Part shown: in pieces, positions 44,006 through 52,951 of the stretch
Position numbering within the stretch: position 1 is the first letter of the stretch
Layout of the letters: the number at the start of each line of letters is the position of its first letter
NCBI GenBank assembly: GCA_902812415.1
Contig: CADDZJ010000008.1
Location: forward strand, 1 to 64,000
Origin: Acidobacteriota bacterium
GTDB lineage: Bacteria; Acidobacteriota; Terriglobia; UBA7540
DNA: 64,000 nucleotides
Reading direction: 5' to 3'
Position numbers and translations under genes: made by a program
The notes under the pieces: generated by a model
What the model saw: the letters and a program-made list of their open reading frames with translations, nothing else
Told to the model about the DNA's origin: nothing
Databases searched by the model: none

Positions 44006-44759
44006 CTATAACTCGCTCGAACCGTTGCTGCTACGATGTCCAGCGGAACCGAGCTCCGCAATTTTAATCGGTTGAATCTCAAGCGGCGTTGGGAAGAGTG
44101 AGCCGTCGGGCTCTCGCTTAGATCCGGGCGGCGCCTTACGCAACGACGAACCCTCGATGCGGCCGGTACGAGAGCCCTCGTAAAGCGCGATGACGAGCGC
44201 CGCTCCATCCTTCTCAACTAAAACTTCCGGCTGCCGTGTCTGCCTGCGTCGGTGCTCTTTGCTTTACGGGACGTTTTGCGCTGGTATTCTGCACGGGTTC
44301 TTCTGGCCTGCCTTTGGGGGCGCCAGTCGCAATGGCTGGTGGGCCGAAGTTTGTATGTAACCCCTGTTGCATGCGGGATACTGAGGACATAAACGCAGGT
44401 CTGCCAGAAGGGGATAGCCACGCCTTCCAGACCCCCATCCCGGCTACAACCGCCAGAATGCCCACCGCAGTAACCACAGCCCACCGCGAGGCAGGCCCGA
44501 AGCGCCGCGTTTCAGCTTCAACCACACTCGCGGCCATTCTCTGCCGGACGCGAGCCACTAGTTGCGGAGAAGGGTCGACGTCCAGCATCTGCACAATTCT
44601 CCTGTCAACAGTCGTCTGCAAGTCTTGCGCGCGCTCCAATATCGACCGGCAATCCTCGCACTGCCCCGCGTGGGCGTGAAGCTCTGCATACCGGGCGGGA
44701 TGAAGCCCGCCTACAGCTGCATCGGTTATCCATGTCTTGTACTTTCTGCAATCCATCAC
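44006..44759 (-). pseudogene. Anti-sigma factor (zf-HC2-like) with C-terminal frameshift
   Basis: The open frame 44214-44759 encodes a zinc-finger anti-sigma domain (AELHAHAGQCEDCRSILERA with HxxxCxxC), one transmembrane helix (about residues 92-112, WAVVTAVGILAVVAGMGVW) and a periplasmic tail ending abruptly at TGA. In the +1 frame the sequence continues convincingly (RQPEVLVEKDGAALVIALYE, then GSRTGRIEGSSL, then FPTPLEIQPIKIAELG) to TAG at 44006-44008. So the natural protein was about 70 residues longer, and a single-base indel near 44220-44260 truncates it. It overlaps the sigma gene stop by four bases and precedes the broken exported-protein gene by 50 bp. Confidence 0.75.
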
Positions 44760-45301
44760 AACCTCTCGGCCAGTTTCTTTCGCGCCGCGTGCAGCCTTGA
44801 TTTCACAGTTCCTTCCGGCAGCCTCAGCAGCAGCGCGACTTCGTGGGTGTCGTAGCCTTCGATGCCTGCCAGCAATAAAACCATCCGAAGCATTTCTGGC
44901 AGCGAGTCCATCGCTGTGAGCAGCGATCTCTCAAATTCGTTCGACGCCGCGAGTTCTTCTACTCCCACCGACAGTCTCGGTCCAGCCGCTGTCAGCTCAC
45001 GCCGCTTGCGCCGGTCATCAGCGCGCCGATGGTCAATAGCAAACCTCCACGCAACACGAACTATCCACGCCCGCAGACGCTCGCGATTTCACAAACGATC
45101 GACATTCTGAAATGCGCGCAATACGGCTTCCTGGGTAACGTCCTCAGATCCTTCACGGTTGTGAAGCACTCCGAGCGCAACGCAAAAAGCCAGGCGGAGG
45201 CAGTCGGGAATCCGCTCTTCAAAGTCGCGCACCACCGCGTCGCGAGCATCCACCGCGGCCCTCGGCACTTCACTCAACAGCGCGCTCATTTCAGGTTTCA
45301 T
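44756..45301 (-). pseudogene. ECF sigma factor with an in-frame stop between regions 2 and 4
   Basis: Region 2 begins after MKPEMSALLSEVPRAAVDAR and includes EDVTQEAVLRAFQNVDRL, where TGA occurs (45089-45091). The same frame then continues NRERLRAWIVRVAWRFAIDH (end of region 2) and region 4 (LPEMLRMVLLLAGIEGYDTH, then EVALLLRLPEGTVKSRLHAA) to TAA-type stop at 44756. Both halves are in one frame, so only the stop codon interrupts it. The stop splits the core-binding region, so a working sigma factor is not expected without readthrough. The gene is followed by broken anti-sigma and exported-protein genes. Confidence 0.8.
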
Positions 45302-45505
45302 AAAGCAAGACGCCACGGCTGGGGTTCTGGTTCACTCGAATATACTACTGAACCTGTCCATCGCCGCCTCCAACCTCATAATCCGCGTCGCAGTTGATAT
45401 CCGCGAGCTAAAATCTGGTATCTTAACAACTCGACCAACATCCGCAAGCTCTATCACGGCGAGAATCCGGCTGAACGACGGTTTTTTTGAGACGGCGGAG
45501 ATTCC

Positions 45506-46906
45506 ATGGATAAGATCAAAGGCGGCTTAAGACTAATCCTCTGCGCTTTGTCTATTCTGGCTGCTTCCGTGGCATTATTTTCCCAAAACGAACCCCGCGC
45601 CGTCCCGCCCATTCCCGGCAGTGAAAAAATCGAGCACGTTATCTGGATCATTCAGGAGAATCATTCTTTTGATAATTATTTCGGAACTTTTCCGGGCGCC
45701 GATGGCATTCCTCCTTTCACCTGCCTCCCCAAAATGCCGGGCAGCAAGGACTGCGTGAAGCCTTTTCACATGCCTCCGGGCCAGCCGCTGATCGACCTTG
45801 AGCACAGTTGGGAAACCGCGCACGCCGCTTATGACAACGGAACCATGGACGGTTTTGTGTGGGCGGAAGGCTCTCCCTACACGATGGGCTACTACGATGC
45901 CACCGATATCCCGAATTACTGGAACTATGCCCGGCATTACACTTTGTGCGACCGTTTCTTTTCATCTGAGATGACCGGCAGTTCACCCAATCATGTCTTC
46001 ACAGTCGCTGCACAATCCGGGGAAATCAACAACGTCGGCTCATTGGCACAGCTTAAGCTAGTGATGGATGACGATGACGGTTTCAGTTTCGCATCCATCG
46101 TCAAGCGATTTCGCGGCAGGAACATCACGTGGAAATACTATGTGGAAACAAAGCCTCACCCGGCTGGCGGCTGCAAGGTGAACGCGCGACTCTCGAATCT
46201 TGCTTGTCCTGATCCCAGGAACTTTACGCTCTGGAATCCCATGCCGGGATTCCAGGCCATCCGCGACAACCCCGGCGAAATGAACCGGCTGGTTTCCCAG
46301 AACGAATATTTCCACGATCTTCGAGATGGCTCTCTGCCACAGGTTTCCTGGATCATCCCGGACTTTCAGGATAGCGAGCATCCGCCGGAGCCTCTTGCTC
46401 AAGGCATGTGGTACGTCACGCGCCTGATCAATGCTCTGATGCAAAGCCCCTATTGGAAGAACACGGTTATCTTCCTGACCTGGGACGACTACGGCGGCTT
46501 TTATGACCACGTTCCCCCGCCGGAAGTCGACGCCTATGGCTATGGGCCGCGCGTGCCGATGATCGTGATCTCCCCCTATGCCAGGCCGGGCTACATCTCT
46601 CACTACGCCTATGATTTCACTTCAGTTCTCAAATTCATCGAGCAGCGCTGGAACCTGAAACATTTGACGCCGCGCGATGATCACGCTGATAACATGGAGG
46701 ATTGTTTTGACTTCTCTCAGCCGCCAGCCCCGCCGCTGGTGATTCCGGTTCCTGCAAATATCCGTTCGCACTTGCTTCCTGTCCATATCACCTATCATCC
46801 TTCTGTGGAGCTACCCCATCAGTCTGGGGCAAGCATCCAAGGCACTCAGGCGATACCCTACATTCCGCCACTATCAAAGAAAGCGAATCCCGTAGCTGAT
46901 AGATAA
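45506..46906 (+). CDS. Secreted phosphoesterase (phospholipase C / acid phosphatase family, PF04185-like)
   Basis: A 466-residue exported phosphoesterase. Signal peptide: [20 protein letters not shown]. Metal-site and family motifs are clear: [20 protein letters not shown] at the start, [49 protein letters not shown] and [19 protein letters not shown]. These match phosphatidylcholine-type phospholipase C and AcpA-like phosphatases, which use a nucleophilic Asn/Thr or Glu-based site with divalent metals. It probably scavenges phosphate from lipids or other esters. Monocistronic in appearance. Confidence 0.93.
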   Translation: MDKIKGGLRLILCALSILAASVALFSQNEPRAVPPIPGSEKIEHVIWIIQENHSFDNYFGTFPGADGIPPFTCLPKMPGSKDCVKPFHMPPGQPLIDLEHSWETAHAAYDNGTMDGFVWAEGSPYTMGYYDATDIPNYWNYARHYTLCDRFFSSEMTGSSPNHVFTVAAQSGEINNVGSLAQLKLVMDDDDGFSFASIVKRFRGRNITWKYYVETKPHPAGGCKVNARLSNLACPDPRNFTLWNPMPGFQAIRDNPGEMNRLVSQNEYFHDLRDGSLPQVSWIIPDFQDSEHPPEPLAQGMWYVTRLINALMQSPYWKNTVIFLTWDDYGGFYDHVPPPEVDAYGYGPRVPMIVISPYARPGYISHYAYDFTSVLKFIEQRWNLKHLTPRDDHADNMEDCFDFSQPPAPPLVIPVPANIRSHLLPVHITYHPSVELPHQSGASIQGTQAIPYIPPLSKKANPVADR

Positions 46907-47045
46907 AAATTCTAAGTCATTTAAAATTAATGGCTTATTAAAATAGGTGACAATTATACACTCAAGGATTATTATAGTAACGAACTAAGGGATATGTGCA
47001 TCTAACAATTTGAGATGTAGTACTTATACTTTGAGGAGAGCAAGC
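46907..47045 (+). promoter_or_regulatory. A/T-rich upstream region of dnaK with a HAIR-like half site
   Basis: A strikingly A/T-rich 139-bp gap. ACTCAAG (46960-46966) matches the right half of the HspR operator HAIR (CTTGAGT-N7-ACTCAAG), but the left half 7 bases before (GGTGACA) matches only at TGA. A TATACT at 47025-47030 and a TATAGT at 46973-46978 are possible -10 boxes. Because an HspR-like gene lies 4 kb downstream, regulation by it is plausible. No CIRCE element is present. Confidence 0.35.
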
Positions 47046-48986
47046 ATGGCAAAGATTATCGGGATTGACCTTGGCACGACCAACTCGGTTGTAGCCGTCA
47101 TGGAGGGTGGAGAACCGGTTGTGATTGCCAACCCCGAGGGGGCGCGCACAACCCCATCGGTGGTGGCATTTACCAAATCGGGCGAACGGCTGGTAGGCCA
47201 GACAGCGAAGCGGCAGGCCATTACGAACCCTGAGAATACGATTTATTCCATCAAACGATTCATGGGGCGTCGCTTCAATGAAGTGCAGAGCGAAATCAAG
47301 ACAGTTCCTTACAAGGTGGTTGAAGGGCCAAACGGCGACGTACGCGTAGTGGCGCAGGGAAAGGAGTATTCTCCGCCTGAGATTTCGGCTTTAATCCTCC
47401 AGAAGATGAAGGACGCTGCCGAGCAGTATCTGGGCGAGAAAGTGACACAGGCGGTGATCACCGTCCCGGCTTATTTCAATGACAGCCAGCGGCAAGCCAC
47501 CAAAGACGCCGGCAGAATCGCCGGGCTGGAAGTGCTGCGCATTGTCAATGAGCCGACGGCGGCCGCGCTGGCTTACGGCCTGGACAAGAAAAAGGACGAA
47601 ACAATCGCTGTCTACGACTTTGGCGGCGGAACCTTCGACATCTCGATTCTCGAGGTCGGCGAGGGCGTGGTGGAGGTGAAGTCGACCAACGGGGACACAC
47701 ACCTGGGCGGCGATGACATCGACAAACGGATCATCGACTGGATTGTGGATGAGTTTCGCAAGGATCAGGGGATTGATCTTTCCAAGGATCGCATGGCCCT
47801 GCAGCGACTTAAGGAAGCCGCCGAAAAGGCCAAGATGGAGCTTTCAACGCTGCTTGAAACCGACATCAATCTGCCTTTTATTACCGCGGACGCTTCAGGA
47901 CCCAAGCACCTCACCATGAAGCTCACGCGCGCGCGGTTTGAGCAGATGTGCGAGGACATCTTCCAGCGGTCTGTGGGCCCGGTCAAGCAGGCTTTGCAGG
48001 ATGCTGGCGTCGGCCCGGATAAGATCAACGAGGTTGTTCTGGTTGGCGGTTCAACGCGCATCCCGCGCATCCAGCAGATTGTCCGCGACCTGTTCCTGGG
48101 CAAAGAGCCGCACAAAGGCGTGAACCCTGATGAAGTCGTTGCGGTAGGCGCGGCAGTGCAGGCCGGCGTGCTCAGCGGGGAGGTTAAAGACCTGCTGCTG
48201 CTGGATGTAACTCCGCTCACGCTGGGAATCGAGACCCTGGGCGGCGTTTCCACTCCGCTGATCGCCCGCAACACCACGATCCCAACGCGCAAGAGCGAGA
48301 TCTTCTCAACGGCGGCTGATAACCAAACGTCGGTTGAGATTCACGTGCTTCAAGGCGAGCGGCCCATGGCCAGGGACAATCGCACGCTGGGCAAATTCCA
48401 CCTGGTTGGAATTCCCCCTGCTCCGCGCGGCGTCCCGCAGATTGAAGTGACGTTCGATATTGACGCCAATGGCATCCTGAACGTCTCGGCGAAGGACCTG
48501 GGCACGGGCAAGGAGCAGAAGATCACGATTACCTCCTCCAGCGGCCTCAGCAAAGAGGAAATCGATCGCATGACCAAGGAAGCTGAGGCGCATGCAGATG
48601 AAGATCGGAAGCGTAAGGAAGAAATCGAGTTGAAAAATCGCGCGGATGCGATGGTCTATTCCACTGAAAAAATGCTCAAAGAACATCGCAGCAAGATTTC
48701 CGATGCGGACGCCCGGAACATCGAGGCCGCTATCGAAGACGCCAAAAAGGCGATCCAGGGTAACGACACCTCTCAGATTACGGCCGCGGTGGACCGATTG
48801 ACACAAGCTTCGCACAAACTGGCGGAGGCGATGTACAAGCAGGCGCAGCCAGGAGCCGCAAGCTCCGCCTCGCACGATGGAGGCGCTCAAGCCGGCTCTT
48901 CCACAGGCGGCGGGCAGAGCAAAGCCCAGGGCGAAGGTGAAGTGATTGACGCTGAGGTAGTGGACGAAGATAAGAAGAAGGGTTGA
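47046..48986 (+). CDS. dnaK: Molecular chaperone DnaK (Hsp70)
   Basis: A 646-residue Hsp70. It starts [20 protein letters not shown] and contains [80 protein letters not shown] and the substrate-binding [18 protein letters not shown]. The C-terminal lid ends with the EEVD-like [12 protein letters not shown] typical of bacterial DnaK. GAGGAGAG lies about 7 bases before the ATG 47046; the frame from 47010 lacks one. It heads a heat-shock island with dnaJ, hspR-like and hsp20 genes. grpE is not here. Confidence 0.98.
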   Translation: MAKIIGIDLGTTNSVVAVMEGGEPVVIANPEGARTTPSVVAFTKSGERLVGQTAKRQAITNPENTIYSIKRFMGRRFNEVQSEIKTVPYKVVEGPNGDVRVVAQGKEYSPPEISALILQKMKDAAEQYLGEKVTQAVITVPAYFNDSQRQATKDAGRIAGLEVLRIVNEPTAAALAYGLDKKKDETIAVYDFGGGTFDISILEVGEGVVEVKSTNGDTHLGGDDIDKRIIDWIVDEFRKDQGIDLSKDRMALQRLKEAAEKAKMELSTLLETDINLPFITADASGPKHLTMKLTRARFEQMCEDIFQRSVGPVKQALQDAGVGPDKINEVVLVGGSTRIPRIQQIVRDLFLGKEPHKGVNPDEVVAVGAAVQAGVLSGEVKDLLLLDVTPLTLGIETLGGVSTPLIARNTTIPTRKSEIFSTAADNQTSVEIHVLQGERPMARDNRTLGKFHLVGIPPAPRGVPQIEVTFDIDANGILNVSAKDLGTGKEQKITITSSSGLSKEEIDRMTKEAEAHADEDRKRKEEIELKNRADAMVYSTEKMLKEHRSKISDADARNIEAAIEDAKKAIQGNDTSQITAAVDRLTQASHKLAEAMYKQAQPGAASSASHDGGAQAGSSTGGGQSKAQGEGEVIDAEVVDEDKKKG

Positions 48987-49073
48987 TCCAGGGCTGAAAT
49001 CTGCGCAGGAACGGCCAGGCGGTAACGCGACGCGCAGAGATTCAGCCGGGATTACCGGAATTCGAGGTGAAAC

Positions 49074-49295
49074 TTGCACAGCGAAACCCAGAGAGAAACC
49101 GCGCCGGTTAAACACCGGGCGCACGTAGGGGTGGAATGTCCTCAGTGCCATTGGAGACAACTGGTGGAGATCGATTTGGATAAGCCGGTCGTGGACAACC
49201 CTTTAGCCTATGAGATCCGCCGCCAATTGGAGGCTTGGATGGCCTCGCGTTGCCCGGACCACCTGAACATTATTTCGAACCTGAGTAAGAACTGA
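49074..49295 (+). CDS. Small CxxC protein between dnaK and dnaJ
   Basis: A 73-residue protein starting with TTG after GAGGTGA. It contains HVGVECPQCHWRQLVEIDLD and, near the end, WMASRCPDHLNIISNL, so two Cys/His clusters could bind one zinc. It is placed where some actinobacterial and acidobacterial dnaK operons carry grpE but is not GrpE. Unknown function; the position inside the chaperone cluster suggests a folding or stress link, by inference. Confidence 0.55.
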   Translation: MHSETQRETAPVKHRAHVGVECPQCHWRQLVEIDLDKPVVDNPLAYEIRRQLEAWMASRCPDHLNIISNLSKN

Positions 49296-49398
49296 AATGG
49301 AGAAGCATCCCTGAGTGACAAGTGGAAAGTGAGAAGGTGTGAATAAATTAATCCGCGCAGTTGTCGCGGCGAACTATGTTCGCCGAAGTTTTTCAAAA

Positions 49399-49442
49399 CA
49401 AAAACCCGGCGATCACAGATTGCCGCTACGGCGAGTTTTTTT
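49399..49442. terminator. Possible bidirectional terminator hairpin between dnaK group and dnaJ
   Basis: An imperfect inverted repeat: AAAAACCCGGCGA on the left pairs with CGGCGAGTTTTTTT on the right with two mismatches, giving an A-run before and a T-run after the stem. It lies about 105 bp after the small CxxC gene. A weak terminator would reduce read-through into dnaJ. Confidence 0.4.
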
Positions 49443-49593
49443 CACAACTTCTGATGAGTGACGAGCGAAACTAACCAGAACTTCAGATCGATTTTTTGCT
49501 CATCGCTCATTACTGACTACTGGTTTTTCTGATTTCTCGGAATGACAGTTCGCAAAGTTTTTTCAGCATCCGAGTAAGCAAATCTAATCAACG

Positions 49594-50802
49594 ATGCCTG
49601 TCGGAACTCAAAAAGATTACTACGCGATCCTGGGCGTAGACCGCAACGCCAAGCCGGAAGCGATTCGCAAAGCTTACCGCCACCTGGCGCGGAAGCATCA
49701 TCCTGATTTAAACCCGGGCGATAAAAAAGCGGAAGAAAGATTCAAGGAGATTTCCGAAGCTTATGAAATTCTGAGTGATGAAAAGAAGCGCAAAATTTAC
49801 GATCAGTACGGCTTCTATGCCGATAACATTCCTCAGGATGGCTTCCGCGCTGGCGCACAGACGGGAACTGGCCCGGGCGGAGGGGTTGGCGGCTTCGATT
49901 TCTCGGGCTTTGACTTCTCGAACTTCGGGACTGCCGAAGGCGCCGAGGAAGAGAGCCAGGGAAGGTTTGGCGGCGCGTTCCGCGATCTCTTCTCGCAGAT
50001 CTTTTCGCGCGGCGAACAACGCGCCCACGAACGCGAAGGGCCGCAACGAGGCAGCGATCTTGAACATCATGTTCGGCTGGGGTTCTGGGACGCTATCCGC
50101 GGCACTCAATTGCGCCTGACCATGGCGCGCAATGAGGAATGCACCATTTGCCACGGAACAGGGCTTGCCAGCGGTCCAGCCGTCACATGCCAAACCTGCG
50201 GAGGCACAGGCAAGCTCTCGCAGCAGATAGGCGCGATGCGATTCAGCGGCCCCTGTCCTGATTGCGGAGGCTCCGGCAAGCAGCGGCCAAAGTGTCCAAC
50301 CTGTGGCGGCTCGGGACTTATTCGGAAGCCGGAGACGTTTGAAGTGCGCATTCCCGCTGGAGTCAATACCGGCTCGCGCGTGCGGGTGGCAGGAAAAGGC
50401 AATGCCGGACTGAACGGAGGGCCGCGCGGCGATCTCTATATCATTACGGAAGTGGCCCCCCATCCTCTCTTTGAACGCAAGGGCGACAATATTTATGTGA
50501 AAGTGCCTGTCACGGTGACCGAGGCGGCCCTCGGAGCAAAAGTGGAAGTTCCCACGCTGGACGGATCGAGCGTCATCCGCATTCCCCCCGGCACGCAGAG
50601 CGGGCAAACTCTTCGGCTGCGCGGCAAAGGAGCGCCCTCGCTGCGCGGCGAAGCGGGATTGCGCGGCGATGAATTTATTGAAGTGCAAGTCGTGGTTCCT
50701 CGCGTGGCCGATGAGAAAACCAAGGAGATTTTGCGCGAACTGGCGCGGCTGAATCCGGAAGATCCGCGCGCAAATCTGAAAGCAGAAAGCAGTAGGCGAT
50801 AG
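49594..50802 (+). CDS. dnaJ: Chaperone DnaJ (Hsp40)
   Basis: A 402-residue DnaJ. The J domain ([20 protein letters not shown], then [20 protein letters not shown]) includes the HPD tripeptide that stimulates DnaK ATPase. A G/F-rich linker ([20 protein letters not shown]) follows, then a zinc-finger domain with [24 protein letters not shown] and CPTCGGSG repeats, and the C-terminal substrate-binding and dimerisation parts ([20 protein letters not shown], and [20 protein letters not shown]). It lies 0.6 kb after dnaK and 170 bp before the HspR-like gene. Confidence 0.97.
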   Translation: MPVGTQKDYYAILGVDRNAKPEAIRKAYRHLARKHHPDLNPGDKKAEERFKEISEAYEILSDEKKRKIYDQYGFYADNIPQDGFRAGAQTGTGPGGGVGGFDFSGFDFSNFGTAEGAEEESQGRFGGAFRDLFSQIFSRGEQRAHEREGPQRGSDLEHHVRLGFWDAIRGTQLRLTMARNEECTICHGTGLASGPAVTCQTCGGTGKLSQQIGAMRFSGPCPDCGGSGKQRPKCPTCGGSGLIRKPETFEVRIPAGVNTGSRVRVAGKGNAGLNGGPRGDLYIITEVAPHPLFERKGDNIYVKVPVTVTEAALGAKVEVPTLDGSSVIRIPPGTQSGQTLRLRGKGAPSLRGEAGLRGDEFIEVQVVVPRVADEKTKEILRELARLNPEDPRANLKAESSRR

Positions 50803-50825
50803 GCACAAAACCATTCCGGGTTACG

Positions 50826-50950
50826 CTAGTCAAGTGTCACTAACGTTTCTGCGCAATGTGTGGCGATGGACAGGATGGCCATGCCACAACCGTGGCACGG
50901 GCGTCCCGCCCCGTGGATTCAGCTCAGGTATTGATGTGACATACGACTAG
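50826..50950 (-). repeat. 125-bp MITE-like element (copy 2, inverted relative to copy 1)
   Basis: It has 15-bp imperfect terminal inverted repeats: CTAGTCAAGTGTCAC (50826-50840) and GTGACATACGACTAG (50936-50950) pair at 12 of 15 positions. The core equals the reverse complement of 25166-25290. It sits between dnaJ and the hspR-like gene, so it separates two genes normally adjacent in heat-shock operons. Confidence 0.8.
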
Positions 50951-50970
50951 CTGAAGGCTGATGGCTCCTT

Positions 50971-51387
50971 ATGGCGAAAAGAGGCAGAAAAACTCGCGGC
51001 AAGGCCGGTTACATGATCAGCGCAGTGGCGGAGATGTACAATCTTCATCCACAAACCCTCCGTCTTTATGAGCGCGAAGGCTTGCTGACGCCCTCGCGGA
51101 GTGAGGGCAATACCCGGCTCTATACCGAAGATGATTTAGAGCGGCTCGAAATCATTCTCAAGCTGACGCGCGATCTTGGGGTGAATCTGGCTGGAGTCGA
51201 AATTATCCTCAATATGCGAGCACGGATGGCGGAGATGGAACGCGAGATGAAAGCTTTCATGGAATATGTGCATAGGGAATTTATGAACTCGTCTCCCGAA
51301 TCCGAGGCGCGAATCCAGAATGCCCTGGTGCGCGTCGGCCCCCCTACCCTCATCCCGGTTAACCGGCGAAGCCCGCATGTTTCCTGA
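50971..51387 (+). CDS. hspR: MerR-family regulator, HspR-like heat-shock repressor
   Basis: A 138-residue MerR-type regulator. The winged HTH reads YMISAVAEMYNLHPQTLRLY, then EREGLLTPSRSEGNTRLYTE, followed by DLERLEIILKLTRDLGVNLA and a coiled-coil helix. This is the HspR pattern (YxIxxxAxxxxxHPQTLRxYExxGLxxP). HspR binds HAIR sites with DnaK as corepressor and represses dnaK operons and hsp20. It follows dnaJ as in actinobacteria. The conserved RSEGNTRLYTEDD wing is intact. Overlap of function with a CIRCE/HrcA system cannot be judged. Confidence 0.88.
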   Translation: MAKRGRKTRGKAGYMISAVAEMYNLHPQTLRLYEREGLLTPSRSEGNTRLYTEDDLERLEIILKLTRDLGVNLAGVEIILNMRARMAEMEREMKAFMEYVHREFMNSSPESEARIQNALVRVGPPTLIPVNRRSPHVS

Positions 51388-51596
51388 GGGCTGAGCGCGT
51401 GGATTGCGCTCGCTACAATCAGGATTATAACTGCGTAGGCCGCCAGTTTTTACCTTGTGTTAGGCCATCTGCTTTTTTTCCATATTAGCTCAGTTTGATA
51501 TCCTTCGAATATGATAGCAGGCAACTCACATGATCTTGCCAGCATCTCTTTAAGTGAAAAATCCAAAAAATGCTCGAAATAAGGAGGTGACGCGCT

Positions 51597-51731
51597 ATGG
51601 CAATGAACGTTGACATTCGGCAATGGATGTCTTTTATGTCGGATAAAATCGTTCGCCGGGCGCGCGCCTTCCGATTTGGGCGGAACGCGCTCGGCTGTAG
51701 CCGGAGCAGCATGGGAGGCGGCAAGCCTTAG
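51597..51731 (+). CDS. Microprotein A (44 aa), member of a two-copy family upstream of hsp20
   Basis: A 44-codon gene with an excellent AAGGAGGTGA (51581-51590) 6 bases before ATG. The peptide begins MAMNVDIRQW, has a basic centre (IVRRARAFRFGRNALG) and ends SMGGGKP. It is too short for most gene finders, but its homology to the second copy at 52008 (shared MAM, RARxFRxG, N.LG.S and MxGGK) shows it is a real protein. It is very basic and glycine-rich at the end. No known family; see the matching finding. Confidence 0.75.
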   Translation: MAMNVDIRQWMSFMSDKIVRRARAFRFGRNALGCSRSSMGGGKP

Positions 51732-51780
51732 CCGTTGTTCTCAGCGTTCCAGTATACTTCTCCCCTTAACCTCGGGAAGC

Positions 51781-51815
51781 GAGCACACTTGGCCCTGTAG
51801 GCCCGGGTGTACGAT
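51781..51815 (+). promoter_or_regulatory. Conserved 3' motif downstream of microprotein A
   Basis: GAGCACACTTGGCCCTGTAG, then GCCCGGGTGTACGATT, aligns with the segment at 52188-52220. Its core GGCCxTGTAGGCC is self-complementary around a 5-base loop. It may be a small RNA hairpin or protein-binding site in the 3' UTR; see findings. Confidence 0.4.
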
Positions 51816-51908
51816 TCTTCCGAGGAATCCCTAGAAGAGACGTTCGGCTCATACCCCAGAGGTAGGGGGAGACTTCCCTGTATCTCAAAGTGGGGCAACT
51901 TAACACAT

Positions 51909-51932
51909 CACAACATACGCCAAAGGCGGTAT
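51909..51932 (+). other. Hairpin in the gap between the two microprotein genes
   Basis: ACATACGCC, AAA, GGCGGTATGT form a near-perfect stem with one bulged G and a 3-base loop. No T-run follows, so it is not a standard terminator. It may process or stabilise the transcript. Confidence 0.35.
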
Positions 51933-52007
51933 GTCGCACAACCCACAAAGACTTAAGTTGAGCATGGTCACTTGAAAGAACATCGGGGATAAAGGAGGTG
52001 ATGTGCG

Positions 52008-52136
52008 ATGGCGATGACTCGGAATCTTCGACGTTTTACAAGCCTATTGGGTCGTCTTATATGCCGAGCACGAAGCTTCCGAGACGGGAAGAATACGCTC
52101 GGCAATAGCGGGGGCATGGTGGGCGGAAAAGCCTAG
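52008..52136 (+). CDS. Microprotein B (42 aa), paralogue of microprotein A
   Basis: A 42-codon gene preceded by AAAGGAGGTGATG with 8 bases to the ATG. The peptide begins MAMTRNLRRFTSLLG, has ICRARSFRDGKNTLGNS and ends GGMVGGKA. Aligned with microprotein A with two small gaps it keeps MAM, R.R/Q.., S, RAR-x-F-R-x-G-R/K-N-x-LG-x-S and M-x-GGK. The gene lies 411 bases downstream of copy A and 334 bases upstream of hsp20, all in the same direction. Function unknown; DNA/RNA or membrane interaction is possible given the basic charge. Confidence 0.75.
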   Translation: MAMTRNLRRFTSLLGRLICRARSFRDGKNTLGNSGGMVGGKA

Positions 52137-52187
52137 AAGTCCGCCCTCACGATAAAGCTGTAGGCGCTGCCTGTGGCCTCTCGCACC

Positions 52188-52220
52188 GAGTACATGTGGC
52201 CGTGTAGGCCTGTCCTGGAT
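52188..52220 (+). promoter_or_regulatory. Conserved 3' motif downstream of microprotein B
   Basis: GAGTACATGTGGCCGTGTAG, then GCCTGTCCTGGATT: the second copy of the motif at 51781-51815, at a similar distance (about 52 versus 50 bases) from its stop codon. This repeat of position supports a duplicated transcription unit. Confidence 0.4.
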
Positions 52221-52341
52221 TATCGTTTCTCTTAAAATCTCCTAAAACAACATGCTGCTCGCAGTGATGGAGGCCAAAGGGTAGACCGCAGGCTTGAATG
52301 CCCTTCAAACAGGAATTTTCCGAGAAGGGAGGTGAAGAGCT

Positions 52342-52863
52342 ATGGCGATTCAACGAGTTTCCCAACGAGGGCGAGCACGACGGCATCCACGGCTGGCCGT
52401 GTGGGAGCCGTGGCGCGAAGTCGTCAACATTGAGAATCGAGTAAGCGATCTGTTCGGCGAAGCCTTCTCGCGTTGGTTCGATTCCGGAAAACGCGCCCCT
52501 AACCGGATGTGGTCGCCGCCGGTCGATGTTTACGAGACCGACAGCCATTTCATCCTTAATATGGACTTAGCAGGCGTGGATCCTCATCAGATTGAGGCTC
52601 GGATTGAGGGCCAGACGCTCTTCATAAAAGGCCATCGGAAACGCGAGGGTAAGGCGAAGGACTATTATCTTGCGGAGCGTGTCTATGGTCCTTTTGCGCT
52701 ATCCCTGGCGCTGCCGAGCTATGTGGATCCTGAAAGCGTCACGGCACAGTATCAAAATGGCGTATTAACGCTCACCGCGTCGAAACGCGAAGAGGCCAAG
52801 CCCAAGACAATTAAGATTCAACCGCAATTACCCGCAGCTCAAGCGACGGCCGCTCACAGTTAG
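52342..52863 (+). CDS. Hsp20/alpha-crystallin small heat-shock protein (1)
   Basis: A 173-residue small heat-shock chaperone that holds unfolding proteins for DnaK. The N-terminal arm is unusually basic (QRVSQRGRARRHPRLAVWEP); the alpha-crystallin domain spans about residues 55-150 (SPPVDVYETDSHFILNMDLA-like start PVDVYETDSHFILNMDLAG, then GPFALSLALPSYVDPESVTA and NGVLTLTASKREEAKPKTIK with the family's conserved NGVLxL motif). GGGAGGTGAA precedes the ATG in a leader that resembles those of the two microproteins. It is followed by a second hsp20 gene 88 bp downstream. Confidence 0.95.
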   Translation: MAIQRVSQRGRARRHPRLAVWEPWREVVNIENRVSDLFGEAFSRWFDSGKRAPNRMWSPPVDVYETDSHFILNMDLAGVDPHQIEARIEGQTLFIKGHRKREGKAKDYYLAERVYGPFALSLALPSYVDPESVTAQYQNGVLTLTASKREEAKPKTIKIQPQLPAAQATAAHS

Positions 52864-52951
52864 CGCGCCCCGTTTGAGCGGGTAGCCTTCCGCGGCTTCG
52901 GAAACAAGCCCCGGAAGGGAACTGAAAATTTTAACGAGGAGGTAAACCACA

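Noticed and set aside
46907-47045. CIRCE element upstream of dnaK
   Set aside because: No TTAGCACTC-N9-GAGTGCTAA-like inverted repeat is present.
49708-50814. A 368-codon minus-strand frame opposite dnaJ
   Set aside because: DnaJ is certain on the plus strand; the antisense frame shows no domain.
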